From assembly GCA_963709395.1 (NCBI GenBank), contig CAVPWP010000008.1:186001-250000 (forward strand): 64,000 nucleotides of DNA, in the 5' to 3' direction. The stretch is from CAVPWP01 sp963709395 (GTDB lineage Bacteria > Pseudomonadota > Alphaproteobacteria > Rhodobacterales > Rhodobacteraceae). Both the position numbers and the translations under genes were made by a program. The first letter of the stretch is position 1; every line of letters starts with the position of its first letter. Under the pieces are notes generated by a model, which searched no databases, was not told the origin of the DNA, and was given only the letters and a program-made list of their open reading frames with translations. Shown piece after piece: positions 44,957-57,043 of the stretch.

Positions 44957-45284
44957 TCCCGCCGATCGCCGGTCACGCACGGCAAGACTCTGCCGGTTCG
45001 GCGGCCGCGCCCGAAAGCGTCTTTGCATCAGCGCGCGACCACTCCACCATTCCGGTCGGGTCGGTCGCCTGTGCAGCAAGCGCCGCTCCCGAATGTGAGA
45101 CCCGCTCCCCTTCCTTGCGGCCCGATCTTCCCCGGATCGGGCCGCATCGCTCTTCGTTATCCCGAAAGCGCAGATCACGGCCGCATCTTGCCCAAAACGT
45201 CAGAGTCGCTATGCTTGGTACTGCGGCGGAATGCCCCACACAGAGGGATGGGGCCGCAGGATACAGGCAAGGAGACCTATCCGA
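44957..45284. other. Intergenic gap before the second lipoprotein gene
   Basis: This 328-base gap has no convincing gene and no tRNA-like fold. It carries one strong hairpin at 45117-45145, described separately, which probably ends the transcript of the upstream gene. The last 100 bases should hold the promoter for the small lipoprotein; I could not assign boxes. Confidence 0.5.
45117..45145 (+). terminator. Putative terminator hairpin
   Basis: A perfect 11-bp stem (gcggcccgatc / gatcgggccgc) with a 7-base loop is followed on the plus strand by ATCGCTCTTCGTTAT, a weak T-rich tail. Confidence 0.5.
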
Positions 45285-45488
45285 ATGCACAGGAAACTCA
45301 CGATCGTGGCCGTCGCCGCGATGGCGGCACTGGCCGCCTGCGGGGAAACCACGGGCGAGCAGGCCCTCATCGGCGCCGGCGCCGGTGCTGCCACGGCACT
45401 GGTGCTTGACGGCAATGTCGCCGCTGGCGCGCTTATCGGGGCGGGCGGCAACGTGCTTGCCTGCAACCAGGGTCTCGGCAACTGCTGA
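45285..45488 (+). CDS. Small glycine-rich lipoprotein
   Basis: The 67-residue precursor has a lipoprotein signal MHRKLTIVAVAAMAALAACG (Cys19) and a glycine-zipper-like segment LIGAGAGAATALVLDG and GALIGAGGNVLAC, ending with two cysteines (NVLACNQGLGNC). Glycine zippers of this kind insert in or span membranes (compare the 17-kDa antigen/YMGG families). An in-frame start exists at 45231, but the signal begins at 45285. It ends just before a strong terminator and so is monocistronic. Confidence 0.72.
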   Translation: MHRKLTIVAVAAMAALAACGETTGEQALIGAGAGAATALVLDGNVAAGALIGAGGNVLACNQGLGNC

Positions 45489-45533
45489 GCATGAGCTAGT
45501 CGCCGACGGACGCAGGTCCGGGGCGGAAATCGA

Positions 45534-45567
45534 AGCCACCGCGGCCTTGGCCGGCGGTGGCTTTTTT
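45534..45567 (+). terminator. Intrinsic terminator before pccA
   Basis: AGCCACCGC / GCGGTGGCT form a 9-bp perfect stem around an 11-base loop, followed at once by a run of six T. It closes the small lipoprotein transcript 46 bases past its stop, so pccA must have its own promoter or depend on read-through. Confidence 0.85.
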
Positions 45568-45613
45568 GTTGCGCCTGCCGTGTGCGGCGGCACGAAGGGC
45601 CAGGGGGACAGGG

Positions 45614-47614
<2,001 letters not shown>

Positions 47615-47630
47615 GCATCCGCGCCATCCG

Positions 47631-48092
47631 CTACTGTCCCTCGCGGATTTCCTGCTGCCTGAGCGGCATCTTGTCGATCGACCGGGTGAGTTCGCGCACG
47701 TCCCAGGGGGCCGGTTTGCGCAGTTCCACCATGCCATCCTTGCCGATCAGGGCCAGCATGAAGCCGCGCGGACGCAGCTTGGTGCGCCATTCCGACCGCG
47801 CCGACGGGTCGGCGTCGGTGATCACCACGACGTCGCGGATCGCCAGTTCTTCGGGACGCTCCAGCAGCAGATCGACCTGCCGCTGGAAGTCGGGGTTCCG
47901 TTCGGTATCGGCGAACACGACGACGGGCCGCGCGAGCCAGAGAAACTCGTCGATGCCGACTTCCGTCGCGTTGAAAACGGTCGTCTTGTCCGCCTGCCAG
48001 CGTTCGGCAGCGGTCTCGGCCCCGTCGGCCGCGACGGCCATGGCCGGCAGCGCCAGCGCAAGGGACACGATCAATCCTGCTATGGGTTTCAT
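47631..48092 (-). CDS. DUF4174 exported protein
   Basis: The 153-residue precursor has a signal peptide (MKPIAGLIVSLALALPAMAV AAD) and the DUF4174 domain: DEFLWLARPVVVFADTERNP DFQRQVDLL and a C-terminal KIRPRG-like WRTKLRPRGFMLALIGKDGM VELRKPAPWDV. The fold is thioredoxin-like but has no CxxC. It lies between pccA and mcm on the other strand, converging with pccA, an arrangement found in related genomes. A link to the pathway is unclear. Confidence 0.85.
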   Translation of the reverse strand: MKPIAGLIVSLALALPAMAVAADGAETAAERWQADKTTVFNATEVGIDEFLWLARPVVVFADTERNPDFQRQVDLLLERPEELAIRDVVVITDADPSARSEWRTKLRPRGFMLALIGKDGMVELRKPAPWDVRELTRSIDKMPLRQQEIREGQ

Positions 48093-48205
48093 CCGCACTC
48101 CTTTTGCATCCGATATAGGGTGCAACGACAGGAAATCGAAGGGCTATCGGCCGCACTCACGGCTCTGTGCCCGCATCGGACACGCCAAGGACGAAAGGGA
48201 TCGCC

Positions 48206-50325
48206 ATGAGTGACTGGAAGGCACTGGCCGAAAAGGAACTGCGCGGCCGCCCGCTGAGCGATCTGGACTGGAACACGCTGGAAGGCATCCGCGTCAAGCC
48301 GCTTTACACGGCCGAGGATGTGGCCGGGCTGGACCATGTCGGCGGTGTGCCGGGGTTCGCCCCGTTCACGCGCGGTGTGAAGGCGACGATGTATGCCGGG
48401 CGGCCCTGGACGATCCGGCAATATGCCGGCTTCTCGACCGCCGAGGAATCGAACGCCTTCTACCGCAAGGCGCTGGCCGCGGGGCAGCAGGGCGTGTCGG
48501 TCGCCTTCGACCTCGCCACGCACCGCGGGTATGACAGCGACCACGAGCGGGTCGTGGGCGACGTGGGCAAGGCGGGTGTCGCCATCGACAGCGTCGCGGA
48601 CATGAAGATCCTCTTCGACGGCATCCCGCTTGATCAGGTGTCGGTGTCGATGACGATGAACGGGGCCGTGATCCCGGTCCTGGCGAATTTCATCGTCACC
48701 GGCGAAGAGCAGGGCGTCGAGCGGTCGAAGCTGTCGGGGACCATCCAGAACGACATCCTCAAGGAGTTCATGGTCCGCAACACCTATATCTACCCGCCCG
48801 AACCCTCGATGCGGATCGTGGCCGATATCATCGAATACACCGCCAGGGAGATGCCGCGCTTCAACTCGATCTCGATCTCGGGCTACCACATGCAGGAAGC
48901 CGGCGCGAACCTGGTGCAGGAGCTGGCCTTCACCCTGGCAGACGGGCGCGAGTATGTGCGCACGGCGATCGCGCGGGGGATGGATGTCGACGAGTTCGCG
49001 CCGCGGCTGTCGTTCTTCTTCGCCATCGGGATGAATTTCTTCATGGAGGCCGCCAAGCTGCGCGCGGCACGGCTCCTCTGGTCGCGGATCATGGAAGAGT
49101 TCGACCCCGAAGACGCCGCAATCCTCGATGCTGCGCACCCATTGCCAGACGTCGGGCGTGTCGCCTGCAGGAGCAGGACCCCTACAACAACGTGATCCGC
49201 ACCGCCTACGAGGCGATGGCGGCGGTGCTGGGCGGCACGCAGTCGCTGCACACCAACGCGCTTGACGAGGCGATCGCGCTGCCCACCGAGTTCTCGGCCC
49301 GGATCGCGCGGAACACGCAACTGATCCTGCAGGAGGAAACCGGCATCACCAATGTCGTCGATCCGCTGGCGGGGTCCTACTATGTCGAAAGCCTGACCGC
49401 CGAACTGGCCGACAAGGCCTGGGCCCTGATCGAGGAGGTCGAGGCGATGGGCGGCATGACCAAGGCCGTGGCCAGCGGGATGCCGAAGCTCCGGATCGAG
49501 GAAAGCGCGGCCCGGCGCCAGGCCATGATCGACCGGGGCGAGGAAGTGATCGTCGGGGTCAACAAGTACCGCAAGGACAAGGAAGACCCGATCGACATCC
49601 TGTCGATCGACAACGAACAGGTGCGCAATTCGCAGATCGCTCGGCTGGACCAGGTGCGCCGCGACCGCGACGAGGCCGCCTGCACGGCGGCGCTGGACGA
49701 AGTGACCCGGCGCGCGGCGGAGGGCGGCAACCTTCTGGACGCGGCGGTCGGGGCGGCGCGGGCGCGCGCCACTGTGGGAGAGATTTCGATGGCGATGGAA
49801 AAGGTGTTCGGACGGCATCGCGCCGAGGTGAAGACGCTCGCCGGGGTCTACGGCGCCGCCTACGAGGGCGACGCGGGCTTCGCGGCCATCCAGAAGGACG
49901 TCGAGGCCTTCGCCGAGGAAGAAGGCCGCCGGCCGCGGATGCTGGTTGTGAAGATGGGCCAGGACGGCCACGACCGGGGGGCCAAGGTGATCGCAACGGC
50001 CTTCGCCGACATCGGGTTCGACGTCGACGTGGGGCCGCTGTTCCAGACCCCGGACGAGGCGGCGCAGGACGCGGTCGACAACGACGTGCATGTCGTGGGC
50101 GTGTCGAGCCAGGCGGCGGGCCACAAGACGCTGGCGCCCAAGCTGATCGAGGCGCTGAAGGACAAGGGCGCGGGCGACATCATCGTGATCTGCGGCGGCG
50201 TCATTCCGCAGCAGGACTACGAGTTTCTTCGCGACGCCGGGGTGAAGGCGATCTTCGGTCCGGGGACCAACATTCCGGCGGCGGCGGCCGATATCCTCAA
50301 GCTGATCCGCGCGGCGCGGGCGTGA
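48206..50325 (+). CDS. mcm: Methylmalonyl-CoA mutase (two frameshifts)
   Basis: Adenosylcobalamin enzyme converting (R)-methylmalonyl-CoA to succinyl-CoA, single-chain type of about 706 residues. The N-terminal TIM barrel begins MSDWKALAEKELRGRPLSDL and includes RPWTIRQYAGFSTAEESNAF YR and NSISISGYHMQEAGANLVQE L; the C-terminal B12 domain shows VVKMGQDGHDRGAKVIATAF (DxHxxG, lower cobalt ligand His). Compensating indels near 49128 and 49165 break the frame around LRTHCQTSG. With PccAB it completes the route from propionyl-CoA to succinyl-CoA. Confidence 0.95.
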
Positions 50326-50449
50326 GTTTCGCCTGCCGCGCGGATGTCTGAAGAGAGAAAGGGCTGGGGTGCCTTTTCCCCTGGTCCTGTGAGAAAGTGC
50401 GCGCACGGACAGTCCCCGCACTCTGGGCGCAACGTCGGAGGGAGGAACG

Positions 50450-51071
50450 ATGGTGCTGACACTCGACCATATCGCGGTGGCCGGCGAGACATTGGCCGAG
50501 GCCGTGGCCCATGTCGAGGAGGCGCTGGGCGTGGCGATGGCGCCGGGCGGGGTCCATGTCGAGATGGGCACGCACAACCGGCTTCTGGCGCTGGGGCCGG
50601 GTCTCTACCTCGAGGCGATCGCGGTGAACCCGGATGCCGCGCATCCCGCGCGGCCGCGCTGGTTCGATCTCGACCGGTTTTCGGGGCCGGCGCGCCTGTC
50701 GAACTGGATCGCGCGGACCGATGACCTGACCGGAGCGCTGGACGCCGCGCCCGAGGGGATGGGCGTGCCGGTCTCGTTCACACGCGGCAACTATCACTGG
50801 CAGATGGCGGTCCCGGGCAGCGGGCGGTTGCCCTGGGACGGGGCGGCACCGGCGCTGATCCAGTGGGACGGGGCGCTGCATCCGGCGGACCAGCTGCCCG
50901 ACGTGGGCCTCAGGCTCGAGCGGCTGGTCGTCGGGCATCCCGAGGCCGGGGCGCTGCTGGCGGCGTTTCCGGCCCTTGCCCGGGTCGCCGGGGTCGAGGT
51001 GACCCATGCGCCCCAGGGTCTGGCTTCAGGCCGAGATCCGCACGCCCGACGGGGTGAGAATGCTGGAGTGA
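50450..51071 (+). CDS. Glyoxalase-like VOC protein (one frameshift)
   Basis: A protein of about 207 residues of the Glyoxalase_3 type: LTLDHIAVAGETLAEAVAHV EEALGV, MGTHNRLLALGPGLYLEAIA VN, and RGNYHWQMAVPGSGRLPWDG. The His in LDHIAV and the Glu in YLEAIA are typical metal ligands. An indel near 51018 precedes the last 15 residues (LQAEIRTPDGVRMLE). It follows mcm by 124 bases; methylmalonyl-CoA epimerase is also a VOC protein, but this sequence is a different subgroup, so I do not call it epimerase. Confidence 0.8.
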
Positions 51072-51139
51072 CGCAGCAGCCCTGCGCCTGATGCAGAAAC
51101 GCCTGTAATCCGCACCGGGGCGCGGCTAGGGTTCGGCCC

Positions 51140-51821
51140 ATGTCGATCTGGACGCGCATCGCCGACGCCCTTTCCGCGCTGACCTCGGGCCAGCCCCTGT
51201 CGGAGGTGTTCGACCGGCTGCGCACCCCGCCCGAACGCAGCGTCGGCTTCGCCATCGCGGTGATCGCGCTGGGGGCGAAGATGGCCAAGGCCGACGGGCT
51301 TGTGACCCGGGACGAGGTGTCGGCCTTCCGCGAGGTGTTCGAGATCCCCGAAGGCGAAGAGGCGAACGCGGCGCGGGTCTTCAACCTGGCCCGGCAGGAC
51401 GTGGCCGGGTTCGAGGACTACGCCCGCCGCATCGCGCGGATGTACGGCGCAGGGCAACGAGACGCTGTGCGATCTTTTCGAGGGGCTTTTTCACATCGCC
51501 ATCGCCGACGGCCATTATCATCCCGCAGAGGATGAGTTTCTCAAGCAGGTGAGCGAGATCTTCGGAATGTCCGAGCGCCAGTTCCGGTCGGTGCGCGTCC
51601 GCTTCGTGCCCGATGCCGTGCCCGATCCCTGGGCGGTGCTTGGCGTCGAGCCGGGCACGCCGATCGAGGAGGTGCGCAGGGTCTGGCGTCAGCTGGTGCG
51701 CGACAGCCATCCCGACCGCATGATCGCCCGCGGCGTGCCGATCGAGGCGATCCGCATGGCCGAAGCGCGGATGGCGGCCATCAACACCGCCTGGGAAGAG
51801 ATCAGCAGGGGGCGGGTCTGA
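51140..51821 (+). CDS. TerB-like and DnaJ domain protein, DjlA type (one frameshift)
   Basis: The reconstructed protein of about 226 residues has an N-terminal TerB/DjlA-N helical domain (RSVGFAIAVIALGAKMAKAD G; ETLCDLFEGLFHIAIADGHY H) and a C-terminal J domain with the HPD motif in LVRDSHPDRMIARG. J domains stimulate Hsp70 ATPase. An extra base near 51455 interrupts the first domain. Unlike DjlA of enterics, no membrane helix is visible. It is 5 bases upstream of the nuclease-fold gene and probably cotranscribed. Confidence 0.88.
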
Positions 51822-51825
51822 CGCC

Positions 51826-52843
51826 ATGCGCATCGCGACCTACAACGTCGAATGGTTCGCCAACCTCTTCGACGATGCGGGCGCGCTTCTGGCGGATGGG
51901 GCGTGGTCGGGCCGGCGCGACGTGCGCCGGGTCGATCAGGCCGAGGCGCTGGGCATCGTCTTCACCGCGATCGACGCGGATGCCGTCATGGTGATCGAGG
52001 CGCCCGACAGCCACCGCGCGCCGATCGGGCGAGCAGGCGCTGGAGAGTTTCGCCGCGGCCTACGGATTGCGCCAGCGCCGCGCGCTTATGGGTTTTGTCA
52101 GCCACACCCAGCAGGAGATCGCGCTGCTTTACGATCCCGACCGGCTGTCGGTGCGCCACGATCCGCGCGGCGGTACCGCCGGAGAGGGCGGCACGCCGCG
52201 GTTCGACGAGAGCTTCCAGATCGATCTGGATATCGACGCGCGGCCCGAGAAGGTGGCGTGGTCGAAACCGCCGCTGGAGATCGCCGCGAAAAGTGCGGCG
52301 GGGACGGCGTTCCGCATGATCGGGGTGCATGCCAAGTCGAAGGCGCCGCATGGCGCGCGGGGCGACGAGGCGTTGATGCGCGTCGGGATCGAGAACCGTC
52401 GCAAGCAGCTGGCGCAGTGCATCTGGCTGCGCCGCCGCGTGGAAGAGCATCTGGAGGCGGGCGAGCCGCTGATCGTGCTGGGCGACTTCAACGACGGTCC
52501 AGGCCTTGATGAATACGAAAAGCTCTTCGGCCGGTCGGGTGTCGAGGTCGTCATCGGTGAGGAAGGCCAGCCGCAGCTCTACGATCCGCATGCGCGTGAG
52601 GCGATGACGCGCCGGTTCGACACCGCTCCGTCAAGCGCACGGTTCTTCCTTGCCGATCAGGGGCGATGGTTGTCGGCCCTTCTGGACTACATCATGATTT
52701 CGCCCGATCTCATGGACCGGCGGCCGGCCTGGCGCATCTGGCATCCGTTCGACGATCCGGTCTGCTACAGGACGCCGGAACTGAGAGAGGCGCTTCTGAC
52801 GGCCTCCGATCACTTCCCCGTCACGCTTGATATCGAACTCTGA
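51826..52843 (+). CDS. Endonuclease/exonuclease/phosphatase-family protein (one frameshift)
   Basis: A protein of about 338 residues of the EEP fold. It starts MRIATYNVEWFANLFDDAGA (metal-binding Asn and Glu-type first strand), has GVHAKSKAPHGARGDEA, IVLGDFNDGPGLDEYEKLFG with the conserved D-x-N, and ends with LLTASDHFPVTLDIEL (the SDH motif). All catalytic segments of the Mg-dependent phosphoesterase fold are present. An indel near 52028 disrupts the early part. Nucleic acid or a small phosphodiester are possible substrates. Confidence 0.88.
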
Positions 52844-52882
52844 GACTTACCGACTCGGGCGGTATCGGGTAGGATGGACACC

Positions 52883-53173
52883 ATGAAACCCATCGTTTTC
52901 GCCATGGCTGTCTGGCTTGCCGCGTTGCCGGCCTCCGCGCAGGAGGGAGATGTCGAAGAGGGCATGGACCTCTTGTCGGAAGGCACGCGGCTGTTGCTGC
53001 GCGGGCTTCTGGCCGAGATGGAACCGGCGCTGCGCGAACTGCGCGGAGCGCTCGACGAACTGAACTCTTACCATCCGCCCGAGATGCTGCCCAACGGCGA
53101 CATCATCATCCGCCGCAAGACCCCCGAGGAAATCGAGGATGCCCGCCCGGACGGCGAGGACATCGAGATCTAG
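52883..53173 (+). CDS. Small exported protein of unknown function
   Basis: The 96-residue precursor has a signal peptide (MKPIVFAMAVWLAALPASA) and a helical acidic mature part (EEGMDLLSEGTRLLLRGLLA EME ... RELRGALDELNSYHPPEMLP NGDIIIRRK). A second Met nine bases upstream (52874) is possible. Similar short proteins sit beside ppx in related genomes; function unknown. Its stop overlaps the ppx stop by 4 bases (convergent). Confidence 0.78.
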   Translation: MKPIVFAMAVWLAALPASAQEGDVEEGMDLLSEGTRLLLRGLLAEMEPALRELRGALDELNSYHPPEMLPNGDIIIRRKTPEEIEDARPDGEDIEI

Positions 53174-54714
53174 ACGATCCTCATCGCGGTCTTGCGCGCC
53201 CCGAGCGATTCGGCGAGCGAGGCGAAGCGCGCCTCGACCACTTCGCCCCAGAGCGCGGCGGACTCGGGCGCGAGATGCAGTTCGAGCAGTTTCTTCTTGG
53301 GCGACCAGGACAGATCCCCAAGGGCGGTCGCCGCGCAGGGCGAGAACATCGCGCCAAAGCGCATGGCCTTTCCCAGCACCTCGGCTTCGCGAAGCTCGGC
53401 CGGGGTCAGAAGATCGTAAAGCGGCTCAAACCGCGATCCCGACCGGCTGTTCTTGTAGCGGTGCAGAAGCGACAGGCCGATGAAAACCCGTTCCTCGTGG
53501 GTCAGCCCGCCGAGGTTCGCGCGCGTGGCGTTGTCGAAGCACACCTCGTGGCGATAGTCGGGATGGGCGCGCCAGCTGACATCGTGCAGAAGGCAGGCCG
53601 CCTTGATGACGCGGCGGCGCTGGTCATCGGCCTTGGGAAAGAGCGGCAGGATGAACTGGTAGAGCAGCTTGCCGAAGCCGGGCAGGCGGGCGTCCTTCGC
53701 CTCGGCGAAACGGCAGGCCTCGATCAGCGGATCGCGGTCGCGCAGTCTCTGGGGCATCTGCTCGTAGAGCATCCCTTCGCGGATGCCGTAGCTCGAGACC
53801 GCGATGTCGTGAGGCTGGAAGGTGGCCACGAGTTTCTTGAGGACGATGGCTGCGATCGGGACAAGCTCGGCCCGTTCCTGCGACAGCCCCACGCGCAGGC
53901 GCAGGTCTTCGATGTCGTTATCGGCGATGTAGGCCACGGTCTTGGCGACGTCGCTGCGCGTCATCCGGTATTCGTGCAGCACCGAGAGCGGGTAATTGCG
54001 CCGCTCCATGTCGATCCGCGCGATGGCGCGCCACGATCCGCCGACAAGGAACAGCCGGTCCGGCTGGGGGCCCATGCGCTCCTTGAGTTCGGCCATGCGG
54101 GCGGAGATATACTTGCGCATGCCCTTGTTGCCGCCGGGCAGGGTGCGCAGCAGAAGCGGCCCGAGGCGCGTGCTCGTCCGCTTGCCGACACGGCCGTCCG
54201 AGAGTTCGGCCAACTCCATCGATGAGCCGCCGATGTCGCAGACAAGCCCGTAGGCCCCGGGCCAGCCGAGCAGGACGCCCTGTGCGGAAAGGCGCGCCTC
54301 TTCCTCGCCGTCGATGACCCAGAGGCGCATGCCGGTGGCGGCCTCGACCTCGGCGCGGAACTCCTCACCGTCGTCGGCTTCGCGCACCGCCGCCGTTGCG
54401 ACCACGGTCAGCGGCAGGATGCCGAGACCCTCGCCCAGCTTCTGGAACCGGCGCAGGGCGGCCAGGGCGCGCACCCGGCCTTCGGGGTTGAGCCGCCCGG
54501 TTTCGGCCAGGCCGCTGCCAAGGCCGCACATGATCTTTTCATTGTAGAAATAGGCGGGGCTTCGGGCCGCGCCGTCGAACACCACGAGGCGGACCGAGTT
54601 CGACCCGATGTCGACCACGCCCACCCGCGAAAGGGCACGGGCTGCGGGGTCTGCGAACAGCGGTCTTCCGAACAGGCCCCGGTCGTCTTCCGCCGTTTCT
54701 GCGCGTCCGTCCAT
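53170..54714 (-). CDS. ppx: Exopolyphosphatase / Ppx-GppA family
   Basis: The 514-residue enzyme hydrolyses polyphosphate (or pppGpp). N-terminal actin-like ATPase fold: RVGVVDIGSNSVRLVVFDGA, ATAAVREADDGEEFRAEVEA, and CDIGGSSMELAEL; the C-terminal HD-like domain shows AACLLHDVSWRAHPDYRH. The frame is intact. It follows ppk by 99 bases on the minus strand, so synthesis and breakdown of polyphosphate are coexpressed. Confidence 0.93.
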   Translation of the reverse strand: MDGRAETAEDDRGLFGRPLFADPAARALSRVGVVDIGSNSVRLVVFDGAARSPAYFYNEKIMCGLGSGLAETGRLNPEGRVRALAALRRFQKLGEGLGILPLTVVATAAVREADDGEEFRAEVEAATGMRLWVIDGEEEARLSAQGVLLGWPGAYGLVCDIGGSSMELAELSDGRVGKRTSTRLGPLLLRTLPGGNKGMRKYISARMAELKERMGPQPDRLFLVGGSWRAIARIDMERRNYPLSVLHEYRMTRSDVAKTVAYIADNDIEDLRLRVGLSQERAELVPIAAIVLKKLVATFQPHDIAVSSYGIREGMLYEQMPQRLRDRDPLIEACRFAEAKDARLPGFGKLLYQFILPLFPKADDQRRRVIKAACLLHDVSWRAHPDYRHEVCFDNATRANLGGLTHEERVFIGLSLLHRYKNSRSGSRFEPLYDLLTPAELREAEVLGKAMRFGAMFSPCAATALGDLSWSPKKKLLELHLAPESAALWGEVVEARFASLAESLGARKTAMRIV

Positions 54715-54813
54715 TCACCCTCCCCCGGGGCTTTTCCGGGCGACGTCCGTCCCTGACGCCATCCATGGCCGTTCTTCGGTCGGGCGAGACACTGACTCGC
54801 CCGGGCGGTCGCG

Positions 54814-57021
54814 TCAATCGTCGCTGTGGGCCAGTTTCGGGACATCGGATGCCCCGGCCGACCCGCGGCCCGAAAGCGACGGGTTTTCCATGAAGAAACG
54901 GTGACAACTGAAGGGGGTGCCGGTGGCCCCGGACTCGACGGCGCCCATCGCGGGGCGGCTGTAGCTGCCGTCGGGCGCAAGGACCCAGCTTTGCGCCTCG
55001 TCGGCAAGGTTCGCGGCCATGATCTGGCTCATGATCTGGGCCTTCACGGTGTTGTTGTGGATCTCGACAAGGGTTTCGACCCGGCGCGAGAGGTTGCGAT
55101 CCATCCAGTCCGCCGACGAGATGTAGACCCGCGCCTTCTTGGAGGGCAGACCGTGCCCGTCGCCGAAGCAGACGATGCGGGAGTGTTCGAGAAAGCGCCC
55201 GACGATGGACTTGACGCGGATGTTCTCGCTCAGGCCCTTGATGCCGGGGCGCAGCCCGCAGATGCCGCGCACCACGAGGTTGATCTTCACCCCCGCCTGG
55301 CTGGCGAGGTAGAGCGCGTCGATCACGTCGGGTTCGATCAGCGAATTCAGCTTGGCCCAGATCTCGGCCTTGCGGCCCTGAAGCGCGTGGTCGGCTTCGG
55401 TCGCGATGCGGTCGAGAAGCGTGGACTTGAGATTGAGCGGTGAGATCGCGAGGTTCTCCAGCCCCTCGGGCGGGGCGTAGCCCGAAAGGTAGTTGAACAC
55501 TTTCGTGGCGTCCCGTCCCAGCGCCGTATCGCAGGTGAAGAACGACAGGTCGGTATAGATGCGCGCGGTGATCGGGTGGTAGTTGCCGGTGCCGTAATGG
55601 GTATAGGTGACCAGCTTGCCGCCCTCGCGCCGGACCACCGTCGAGATCTTGGCGTGGGTCTTGTAGTTGATGAAGCCATAGACGACATGCGCCCCGGCAC
55701 GTTCCAGCCGCCGCGACTGGCGAATGTTCGCGGCCTCGTCGAAGCGGGCCTTCAGCTCCACCAGCGCGGTGACCGACTTGCCGTCCTCGGCCGCTTCGCA
55801 CAGCGCCTCGACGATGGGGCTTTTCTTCGAGGTCCGGTAGAGCGTCTGCTTGATCGCCAGCACATCGGGGTCGCGCGCGGCCTGCTGCAGGAACCGAACC
55901 ACCATGTCGAAGGTCTCGTACGGGTGGTGCAGCAGCATGTCCTTCTGACGGATTGCCGCGAACATGTCGCCGTCGTGGTCCTGCACACGCTCGGGGACCC
56001 GGGGCGTGAAGGACGGCCAGAGAAGGTCGGGCCGGGCATCGAGCACAAGCTCGCCCAGGTCGGCCATGCCGATCAACCCGTCGATCGGGATCACCTCGTC
56101 CTCTGTCACCTCGAGCTTTTCCATCACGATGGATTTCAGCGCCTCCGGTGCGTCGGCCGAGATCTTCATGCGCACCACCTCGCCCCGGCGGCGGCGCTTC
56201 AGCGCGACCTCGAATTCGCGCACGAGGTCCTCGGCCTCTTCCTCGAGTTCGAGATCGCTGTCGCGCAGGATGCGAAAGCAGCAACTGGCCTTGATCTGGT
56301 AGCCGGGGAACAGGCCTTCGATGTGCAAAAGCAGCAGTTCTTCGAGCGGCAGGAACCGGTGGGTGCCCTCGGGCGAAGGCACGGGGACGAAACGGTCGAT
56401 TTGCTGCGGGATCGGCAGAAGCGTGAGCAGGCCGCGCTTGTCGTCGCGGCGCTGAAGCTGGAGCGCAAGCGAGAAGCCTTCGTTCGGGATGAACGGGAAG
56501 GGATGCGCCGGGTCGATTGCCAGCGGCGACAGGATCGGGAAGACCTCGTCGCGGAAGACGTCGTCGAGATAGGCCTTGTCGGCCTTCGTCAGCTTCTCGC
56601 GGGTCAGAAGGGATATGCCCTCGCTTTCCATCTCGATGGCCAGACGCTCCCAGACGTTCAACTGCTCCTGGATCAGCTTGCGGGCGTCCGCGTTGATCAG
56701 GACAAGCTGCTCGGCCGGGGTCCGCCCGTCGATGGCGGGCGTGGTGTTTCCGGCCCGGGCAAGTTCGCGCAGGCCGGCGACGCGGACGGTGTAGAATTCG
56801 TCGAGATTGGTCGCCGAGATCGACAGGAAGCGCAGCCGTTCCAGAAGTGGCACGCGCGGGTTCGACGCCTCTTCGAGAACGCGCCAGTTGAACGCCAGCC
56901 ACGACAGTTCGCGGTTGAAGAACCGTTCGGGACCGCCAAGGTCCACGTCATGTGTCGTGACCGCGTCCGGGAAGGGCGCATTCAGAAAGTCGCTTTGCAT
57001 CGTGGTCTGATTATCGAACAT
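54814..57021 (-). CDS. ppk: Polyphosphate kinase 1
   Basis: The 735-residue PPK1 makes polyphosphate from ATP by way of a phosphohistidine. Domains in order: N-terminal (PERFFNRELSWLAFNWRVLE EASN), head, and two C-terminal PLD-like catalytic domains with the His in LVTYTHYGTGNYHPITARIY TD and NLVVRGICGLRPGIKGLSEN IRV, ending in CFGDGHGLPSKKARVYISSA DWM. A second Met at 57000 is an alternative start. The frame is intact. It is 22 bases from hdaA. Confidence 0.95.
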   Translation of the reverse strand: MFDNQTTMQSDFLNAPFPDAVTTHDVDLGGPERFFNRELSWLAFNWRVLEEASNPRVPLLERLRFLSISATNLDEFYTVRVAGLRELARAGNTTPAIDGRTPAEQLVLINADARKLIQEQLNVWERLAIEMESEGISLLTREKLTKADKAYLDDVFRDEVFPILSPLAIDPAHPFPFIPNEGFSLALQLQRRDDKRGLLTLLPIPQQIDRFVPVPSPEGTHRFLPLEELLLLHIEGLFPGYQIKASCCFRILRDSDLELEEEAEDLVREFEVALKRRRRGEVVRMKISADAPEALKSIVMEKLEVTEDEVIPIDGLIGMADLGELVLDARPDLLWPSFTPRVPERVQDHDGDMFAAIRQKDMLLHHPYETFDMVVRFLQQAARDPDVLAIKQTLYRTSKKSPIVEALCEAAEDGKSVTALVELKARFDEAANIRQSRRLERAGAHVVYGFINYKTHAKISTVVRREGGKLVTYTHYGTGNYHPITARIYTDLSFFTCDTALGRDATKVFNYLSGYAPPEGLENLAISPLNLKSTLLDRIATEADHALQGRKAEIWAKLNSLIEPDVIDALYLASQAGVKINLVVRGICGLRPGIKGLSENIRVKSIVGRFLEHSRIVCFGDGHGLPSKKARVYISSADWMDRNLSRRVETLVEIHNNTVKAQIMSQIMAANLADEAQSWVLAPDGSYSRPAMGAVESGATGTPFSCHRFFMENPSLSGRGSAGASDVPKLAHSDD

Positions 57022-57043
57022 GGCTATGGCAAAAAGATGGTGG

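Noticed and set aside
44957..45284. A tRNA or other structured RNA gene in the gap
   Set aside because: No cloverleaf or T-loop could be built; only one terminator-like hairpin was found.
48103..48125. TTTGCA and TGCAA half-sites in the DUF4174/mcm gap as a PccR site
   Set aside because: The boxes are incomplete, and their 16-bp spacing does not fit the 22/10 phase at pccR and pccB.
50450..51071. Methylmalonyl-CoA epimerase, because a VOC gene follows mcm
   Set aside because: The sequence is of the longer glyoxalase-3 type and lacks the epimerase layout, so context alone is not enough.
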